A stretch of DNA of 64,000 nucleotides, from contig MKST01000007.1 of assembly GCA_001897355.1 (NCBI GenBank), forward strand, positions 186,228 to 250,227, read 5' to 3'. Below, piece after piece: positions 58,999 to 64,000 of the stretch. The notes beneath the pieces are model-generated. The model was given only the letters and a program-made list of their open reading frames with translations. It had not been told where the DNA came from and ran no database searches. The stretch is from Solirubrobacterales bacterium 67-14. GTDB taxonomy: Bacteria > Actinomycetota > Thermoleophilia > Solirubrobacterales > 70-9. The position numbers and the translations under genes were made by a program. Each line of letters begins with the position of its first letter. Position 1 is the first letter of the stretch.

Positions 58999-59246
58999 CC
59001 ATCTTCGATCAAGGCTTCACGCACCGCGGCAATGTCGCCAAGCAGGCCGCGGTCAGCCGGTGTTTCGGCAACTATCCGGCGCAGCTCGTCCGAGGGCGCC
59101 CAAGGGCTCCTGGTCAGTTGGTGAGGAACGATGTCGGCGACCGGACGCTTGTTGACGGTCAACGTGAGCGCCGTACCGTTTTCGATGTCGTCGATCACCT
59201 TGGTGGTCGAGTTCCTGAGTTCTCTGATGGACACCATTCGGGCCAT
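58995..59246 (-). CDS. Phd-type antitoxin of a VapBC module
   Basis: 83 residues: ARMVSIRELRNSTTKVIDDIENGTALTLTVNKRPVADIVP is the Phd/YefM-like domain, with an acidic, helical tail. The ATG at 59246 is supported by a TACGCT 6 bases upstream that is overlapped by a 17-bp palindrome. Upstream in-frame codons are not family-like. Confidence 0.9.
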   Translation of the reverse strand: MARMVSIRELRNSTTKVIDDIENGTALTLTVNKRPVADIVPHQLTRSPWAPSDELRRIVAETPADRGLLGDIAAVREALIEDG

Positions 59247-59252
59247 ACCTAA

Positions 59253-59272
59253 AGCGTAGCACTGAGTGCTAC
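59253..59272 (-). promoter_or_regulatory. Palindromic operator with -10 box
   Basis: GTAGCACTGAGTGCTAC (59256-59272) is a perfect odd palindrome. It overlaps the minus-strand -10 box TACGCT (59258-59253), which ends 6 bases before the antitoxin ATG. Confidence 0.7.
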
Positions 59273-59403
59273 AGAAATCGGGGACCTCGTTCATAGGTCC
59301 ATAAGTCCCTGGACGGTGGAGTTCGCCCCCTCTTGGATCGAATGTCAGAGATCGTTCCTGCCGTCGACTCAGGCGACCCTCCGGACCCCTATCATCAGCC
59401 TCT

Positions 59404-61932
59404 ATGCAGGGAATCGCAGGGGAAAGGCTGGCGCCGGGCATGGCGGCGCTGCTGACGGTCGCGGTCGCTTTGACCGCGCTGTTTTCGGCAACCGGAAATC
59501 AGGCCGAGGCGAAGGCGAAAGCCAAGTACCGCGCGGTCGCAAGCGGCCCGGCGAAGGCCGTGGTCGGGACCAAGAACTGGTCCTTCGGTTTTCGTGACAA
59601 GCGCAAGAAGGCCGTGCTCCAGGAGGCGGCCGGGGCCGGGGGCGGCCGGATCGGCCGGCTTGGTTTCGAGGTCGACGGAGAGTGGAAGCACGCCACCCGG
59701 GTGATCAAGGTCTCGAAGCGAGGCAACAGCCAAGTCTTGCTGCTGAAGACCACCGATCCCGAACGCAAACTCCAGGTTGAGGTCAACCGGGCCCACAACG
59801 GATCGGTCCGGCTGACCGGTTCGATTGTCGGGTCCCTGGACGGGGTCGAGGCGATCGGGATGTCGTTCAAAGCCCCCGCCGGTGAGCGCTACCTCGGCTT
59901 CGGCGAGCGCTCCAATGCGGTCAACCAGCGTGGCAACGTGGTCGAAAGCTGGGTCGGGGAAGGCCCGTACCAGAGCGAGGAGTACCCGGCGATCGAGCAC
60001 TTCGTCCCCGCCTGGGGCATGCGCCAGCGGGCCGATGACACCTACTTCCCGATGCCGTGGCTGCTTTCCACCGCCGGCTACGGGGTGCTGGTCGAGAACT
60101 CCGAGCCGAGCTACTTCCACCTCGGCTCCGACCGCAAGAACGCCTGGAGCGTCCAGCTCAGCCGGACCGTCGACGGGCTGGCCAACCAGCCCGAGGACCG
60201 GCCCGCCCCGCGTTCGATCACGCTGCGATTCTTCGCCGGGCCGAAGCCGGCCGACGTGCTGCGGCGGATGAGCGCCGCGGTCGGCAGGCAGCCCACCTCC
60301 GCCCCGTTCTTCTTCGGCCCCTGGGTCCAGCCCAAGGGCGACGCGCTTACGACCGTGCAGAACCTGCGGGACTCGGACGTGCCGACCTCGCTGCTCCAGA
60401 CCTACCTGCACTATCTGCCCTGCCAGGGACAGATCGGCGGCGAGCAGGCGCAGCGCGACTTCACCGCCCAGGTCCACGGCAACGGCATGGCGGTCACCAC
60501 CTACTTCAACCCGATGCTCTGCACCAGCCGGCCGCTGTTCGGCGAGCTGGCCGGCCAGGGTGGTCTGACCGAGGATGCGGCCGGCAACCCGTACGAGTAC
60601 GACTACCTCAGCTACCACGTCGGCCAGTTCGACTTCACCTCGCAGACCGGCCAGATCACCTACGGAGAACTGCTGCAGGAGGCGCTGGAGCACGGCTACG
60701 ACGGTTGGATGGAGGACTTCGGCGAGTACACCCCGCCCGACTCGGTCTCCGCCGACGGCACGCCCGGCATGGTCGAGCACAACCGCTACCCGCAGCAGTA
60801 CCACTGCACCGCCTGGGCCACGACCAACGCCCACGAGCGGCCGGTCGCCCGCTTCACCCGCTCCGGCTACACCGGCTCCGCGGGTTGCTCACCTGTCGTC
60901 TGGGGCGGCGACCCCTCCACCTCCTGGGACTACGACGGCCTGCGCGATGCGATCCGCAACGGACTGACCATGGGTCTCTCCGGGGTCGGCGTATGGGGAT
61001 CCGACATCGGCGGCTTCTTCTCGATCGGCGCGCCCGCACTCAGCGCCGAGCTGCTCGACCGCTGGGTCCAGTTCGGAGCCTTCTCCGGCGTGATGCGAAG
61101 CCAGGCCGACGGACTCGGCAAGGCCCGGCCGCAGATCACCGACCCGGGCCGGATCGAGAACTGGCGGCGCTACTCGAAGGTCCGCACCCAGCTCTACCCA
61201 TACGTGAGCGGCGCGGCCAAGGAGTACCGCGAGAGCGGTCTGCCGATGATGCGGGCGATGGCACTCGCCTTCCCGAACGACCGCAAGGCCGGCGCGCTCG
61301 AGGACCAGTACATGTTCGGCGACGGCCTGCTGGTCGCGCCGGTGATCACCGAGGGTGCGACCACCCGCAAGGTGTATCTGCCGAAGGGCAAGTGGATCGA
61401 CTTCTGGCGCACCTTTGCCTACGACCAGGCGACCGGTGCCCTCAGTGCCGGGACCGCGAAGCTGAAGAACGGTGGTGGCTTCCGCACCCTGCCCGCCCCC
61501 GCCGACCAGATCCCGCTGCTGGCCAAGGCCGGCACGATGATCACCACCGTCGACCCGGACGTGGCCACCCTTTCACCTTTCGGTGACGAGAGCGTGGTCG
61601 GCCTCGACGACCGACCCGACCGCACTCTCTACGCCTTCCCCCGCGGCAGTTCGACCGGCCGCTTCGAGGACCACGGCCGGATCACCTCGACCGAGTCCAA
61701 GGGCAGCTTCAAGATCAAGGTCAGCGACAACCAGGCCCGGAACTGGAAGGTCAACGCGGCGACCAACACTCTGAAGAAGCCGTTCAAGGCCCGCTGCGTG
61801 AAGCTGAACGGACGCAAACTGACGACCGGCAAGGGCGCCTGGCAGGCGACCGCGAACCAAGTCGGAGTGACCCTCTCTCAGAAACTGAAGAAATTCACGC
61901 TCACCTTCTCGGCCAGGAGGTGCGGAAAGTGA
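59404..61932 (+). CDS. Secreted glycoside hydrolase family 31
   Basis: 842 residues. A signal peptide (MAALLTVAVALTALFSAT) with likely cleavage near residue 38. GH31 domains: an N-terminal beta-sandwich, then GERYLGFGERSNAV, and a TIM barrel with nucleophile Asp438 in DGWMEDFGEYTP and acid/base Asp503 in WGGDPSTSWDYDG. C-terminal beta domains follow. GWMEDFGEY resembles the sulfoquinovosidase/bacterial alpha-glycosidase branch, but the Arg-Trp pair that recognises sulfoquinovose was not found, so an alpha-glucan or other alpha-glycoside is more likely. TATCAT lies 8 bases before the ATG. Next gene overlaps. Confidence 0.92.
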   Translation: MQGIAGERLAPGMAALLTVAVALTALFSATGNQAEAKAKAKYRAVASGPAKAVVGTKNWSFGFRDKRKKAVLQEAAGAGGGRIGRLGFEVDGEWKHATRVIKVSKRGNSQVLLLKTTDPERKLQVEVNRAHNGSVRLTGSIVGSLDGVEAIGMSFKAPAGERYLGFGERSNAVNQRGNVVESWVGEGPYQSEEYPAIEHFVPAWGMRQRADDTYFPMPWLLSTAGYGVLVENSEPSYFHLGSDRKNAWSVQLSRTVDGLANQPEDRPAPRSITLRFFAGPKPADVLRRMSAAVGRQPTSAPFFFGPWVQPKGDALTTVQNLRDSDVPTSLLQTYLHYLPCQGQIGGEQAQRDFTAQVHGNGMAVTTYFNPMLCTSRPLFGELAGQGGLTEDAAGNPYEYDYLSYHVGQFDFTSQTGQITYGELLQEALEHGYDGWMEDFGEYTPPDSVSADGTPGMVEHNRYPQQYHCTAWATTNAHERPVARFTRSGYTGSAGCSPVVWGGDPSTSWDYDGLRDAIRNGLTMGLSGVGVWGSDIGGFFSIGAPALSAELLDRWVQFGAFSGVMRSQADGLGKARPQITDPGRIENWRRYSKVRTQLYPYVSGAAKEYRESGLPMMRAMALAFPNDRKAGALEDQYMFGDGLLVAPVITEGATTRKVYLPKGKWIDFWRTFAYDQATGALSAGTAKLKNGGGFRTLPAPADQIPLLAKAGTMITTVDPDVATLSPFGDESVVGLDDRPDRTLYAFPRGSSTGRFEDHGRITSTESKGSFKIKVSDNQARNWKVNAATNTLKKPFKARCVKLNGRKLTTGKGAWQATANQVGVTLSQKLKKFTLTFSARRCGK

Positions 61933-64000
61933 CCATTCGTCGCCTTGCCTTCCTGTTCGCCTTCGCGCTTGCCACGATCACGCCGGCAACAACGGCCTCG
62001 GCGGCCGAGCCGGCGCCGGGGCAGTCGGCCTCACAATGCATCCATTCCGATGCGGGGTACGAGAACTACGGCCCGACCGACATCTCCGCCCAGGCCGGTG
62101 ACGCCAAACGCCGCGTGACCGTGAACGAGAACCAGGCCGGCACGATCACCGTCTTCAAGTGGCCGAACCCGAGCTACAACAACCAGGTCAAGTACCAGGC
62201 GGTTGAACGGGACGCGGCCGGCAACGTGAAGAACCTCTACCCGAACGAAGGCGTCTTCGCTGGGATCCGTTACCGCACCAAGGACGGGATCGGGTTCTCC
62301 TGGCTGCGCGACTGGAAGCACTCGCAGCGGTATGACTCGCCGGACACCGCGGTGCCGGTCAACCGGTACGTCTCCCCGAAGGCTCTGGGCCTGGTCGTGC
62401 TCTCCTTCGACCTGGTTTCCGGTGACAGCTTCCAGCGGCAGTTCGTGGTGCGACGCAAGTCCGGCTCAGCCGTGAAGAGCGCCGAGTTGGTCGCCTACGA
62501 GAACTTCAACCCGGTCGCCACTCGCAAGGCCAAAGTCCCGCTCGTGGACTGGTGCCTGACCTGGCTCTCAGATCAGCATGCCGTCTACAACGGAAAGTCG
62601 CACGCGATCCTCAACTGGTGGCAGGGGGTCGACGAGGCCACCGGCAAGCAGAGTTCGGTCGCGCTGGCGATGGGCTTCAACGGCAAGGACTCCGCTTATC
62701 AGATCGGGGCCGATGGCTTCGACCCGGGGGCCGACCCGAACGGACCAGCCGACCCGTACCACCAGCTCGAGTCAAGCCCCTACCGGCTCGGCGGCGCAGC
62801 CAAAGCGGACGGACAGACGGTCGGCGCGTTGACCTCGAAACTCGAGTTCAACCGCAAGGGCTACGCCCGGTCGCGGTTCATCGTGGCCGCCGACGAAACC
62901 CGGACCGGGGCCGCCAAGTCCCTGGCCCAGGCCCGGAAGCGGGGCTTCGCCAAGGACCTGCGCAAGAACGCGCGGCAATGGAAGCATTGGCTGGGCCAGA
63001 CCAGGTTGCCGAAGGACGCCGGTCAAAGAATCACCGAGGTCTCGAAGCGGGCCCTGATCAGCCTGCGGCTCGCCATGGTCGCGCAAACCGGAGCGATCGT
63101 CGCCTCCTCCGCAACCCAGGGGCCCTACGGCGAGGACTGGATCCGTGACGGCGCCTTCTTCAACGAGGCACTCGACTGGAACGGCTTCACCGACGCGGTC
63201 ACCCGCCACAACCGTTTCTACACCCGGATCCAGGCCAGCCCGGAGAACCCGAGCGACTCGCGGCCGGATGGCAACTGGGCGGAAGGGGTCTACGCCGACG
63301 GGATCGACGGCCTGCCTATCCCCTGGGAGATCGATGAAACCGGGCTCGGTCTCTGGACCCTCTACCGGCACGCCCACTTCCTCAAGGGCAAGGAGAAGAA
63401 GACCTACATCCGTGAGGTCTACCCGTCGATCATGCGCGCGGCCGACTTCCTCGCCTCTTGCAAGGACCCCGATAACGGCCTTCAGTGCAAGGCGCACGAG
63501 GACGACAACTTCAACCAGACCCAGACCATCCACGGCGCCCAGACAACGGTGCTGGCGCTGCGCTCGGCGATCGCCGCCGCGAAGCTGGCCGGTGACGCCT
63601 CGGCCCGGGTCGACGGCTGGCGCTCGCGCCTGGCCGAACTCCGGGCGGCGATCGAGCGTGAGCTCTTCGATCCGGAAACGCTGAGCTACCGCCAGCAAGC
63701 CGGTTCGACCAGCACGGCGTCTTTCAAGGAAAAGGGCTGGCTGCTCTGGCCCACCCAGATCAGGCCGCGCACCGACCCGGCGATGGAGGCCATGGCCCGC
63801 CAGGTCAACCAGGGTGTCGGCTCGGCCCTGGCCGGAGCCAAGGGCTCCTACGAGACCAAGGGCGTACTCGGGCTCTCCTACCAGTGGTCAAACCCGACCG
63901 CTCGCCAGGAACGGGCGATGAAGCGCCATGTCGCCTATATGGCCGACGAGCAGACCACCCCGACTGGGCACTTCGGCGAGGCCTGGCAGCGTTTCGAAGA
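61929..64000 (+). CDS. Secreted GH15-like glycosidase, runs off the window
   Basis: Open through the window end: 690 complete codons. Start GTG overlaps the GH31 stop (GTGA). TIRRLAFLFAFALATITPATTASAA is a signal peptide. A beta-rich N-terminal domain of about 330 residues precedes an (alpha/alpha)6 barrel with YGEDWIRDGAFFNEALDWNG, WEIDETGLGLWTLYRH and HGAQTTVLALRS, the glucoamylase/GH15-like layout, with the second catalytic acid presumably beyond the window. With the GH31 enzyme it forms an exported polysaccharide-degrading pair. Confidence 0.85.
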   Translation, partial: MTIRRLAFLFAFALATITPATTASAAEPAPGQSASQCIHSDAGYENYGPTDISAQAGDAKRRVTVNENQAGTITVFKWPNPSYNNQVKYQAVERDAAGNVKNLYPNEGVFAGIRYRTKDGIGFSWLRDWKHSQRYDSPDTAVPVNRYVSPKALGLVVLSFDLVSGDSFQRQFVVRRKSGSAVKSAELVAYENFNPVATRKAKVPLVDWCLTWLSDQHAVYNGKSHAILNWWQGVDEATGKQSSVALAMGFNGKDSAYQIGADGFDPGADPNGPADPYHQLESSPYRLGGAAKADGQTVGALTSKLEFNRKGYARSRFIVAADETRTGAAKSLAQARKRGFAKDLRKNARQWKHWLGQTRLPKDAGQRITEVSKRALISLRLAMVAQTGAIVASSATQGPYGEDWIRDGAFFNEALDWNGFTDAVTRHNRFYTRIQASPENPSDSRPDGNWAEGVYADGIDGLPIPWEIDETGLGLWTLYRHAHFLKGKEKKTYIREVYPSIMRAADFLASCKDPDNGLQCKAHEDDNFNQTQTIHGAQTTVLALRSAIAAAKLAGDASARVDGWRSRLAELRAAIERELFDPETLSYRQQAGSTSTASFKEKGWLLWPTQIRPRTDPAMEAMARQVNQGVGSALAGAKGSYETKGVLGLSYQWSNPTARQERAMKRHVAYMADEQTTPTGHFGEAWQRFE

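Noticed and set aside
59395-60834. 479-codon minus-strand frame opposite the GH31 gene.
   Set aside because: Composition is that of a GC-rich shadow frame; GH31 active-site motifs are on the plus strand.
59404-61932. Calling the GH31 enzyme a sulfoquinovosidase because of GWMEDFGEY.
   Set aside because: The residues that bind the sulfonate in characterised enzymes (Arg-Trp pair near the barrel entrance) were not found in FGPWVQPKGDALTT.
1-64000. CRISPR arrays, tRNA genes, insertion sequences or prophage genes.
   Set aside because: No regularly spaced repeats, cloverleaf-like sequences, transposase motifs or phage structural genes were recognised by reading; a dedicated tRNA scan could still find one.

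Overview
The window is chromosomal DNA from a high-GC actinobacterium, most likely class Thermoleophilia (Solirubrobacterales-like). Most lines are roughly two-thirds G+C. One gene (55491-56402) encodes the collagen-like cell-surface protein type that is common in that group. DUF3556, DUF4235, DUF4287-SRPBCC, MMPL and ECF41 genes also point to Actinomycetota. No tRNA, rRNA, CRISPR array, integrase or transposase was recognised, and no stretch longer than about 300 bases is without a gene.

1-33,982 is ordinary, dense chromosomal sequence. It holds a degenerate isochorismatase-like protein, an SF2 helicase, a BBE-type flavoprotein, OsmC, an MMPL transporter, an FKBP isomerase, a CanA-like beta-carbonic anhydrase, an ArsC/Spx-like protein, an aldo/keto reductase and an Fpg/Nei-like glycosylase operon. 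These are followed by a GMC oxidase plus aldehyde dehydrogenase operon, a DrrAB exporter with a divergent TetR regulator, a phytoene-desaturase-like flavoprotein, DUF3556, an active-site-competent thioredoxin of YbbN/CnoX type and a CtpE-like P-type ATPase. An ECF41 sigma factor sits in an operon with an NAD-dependent epimerase, and its own recognisable promoter lies just upstream. The stretch ends with a flavin amine oxidase, a lipoprotein, a first toxin-antitoxin pair and a DAG kinase - PAP2 - glycosyltransferase operon.

34,000-59,250 is accessory. Two toxin-antitoxin pairs and a duplicated family of 91-residue proteins lead into a defence island at 36,240-52,573 whose GC content is visibly lower. 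Its core is seven minus-strand genes in which every junction overlaps: hsdM, hsdS, TIGR02391/Ymh, hsdR, a YgjP-type metallopeptidase, a class 2 OLD nuclease (GajA-like) and a compact UvrD-like helicase (GajB-like). This joins a type I restriction-modification system to a Gabija-like pair in what looks like one transcript. Upstream on the same strand lies mcrC-mcrB plus a third, PD-(D/E)XK nuclease-like gene, and then a divergent McrA-like HNH nuclease. After the island come small hypothetical and membrane genes (one apparently frameshifted, one reduced to a fragment), the collagen-like protein, a tandem pair of related small proteins and two more VapBC-type pairs facing each other.

59,404-64,000 starts a secreted polysaccharide-degradation operon: a GH31 glycosidase followed by a GH15-like glycosidase that runs off the window.

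A pattern cuts across the window. About fifteen genes have a TANNNT hexamer exactly 6-7 bases before the start codon and no Shine-Dalgarno sequence, as expected for leaderless mRNAs. All five toxin-antitoxin modules do this, and each has a palindromic or repeated operator laid over that hexamer.
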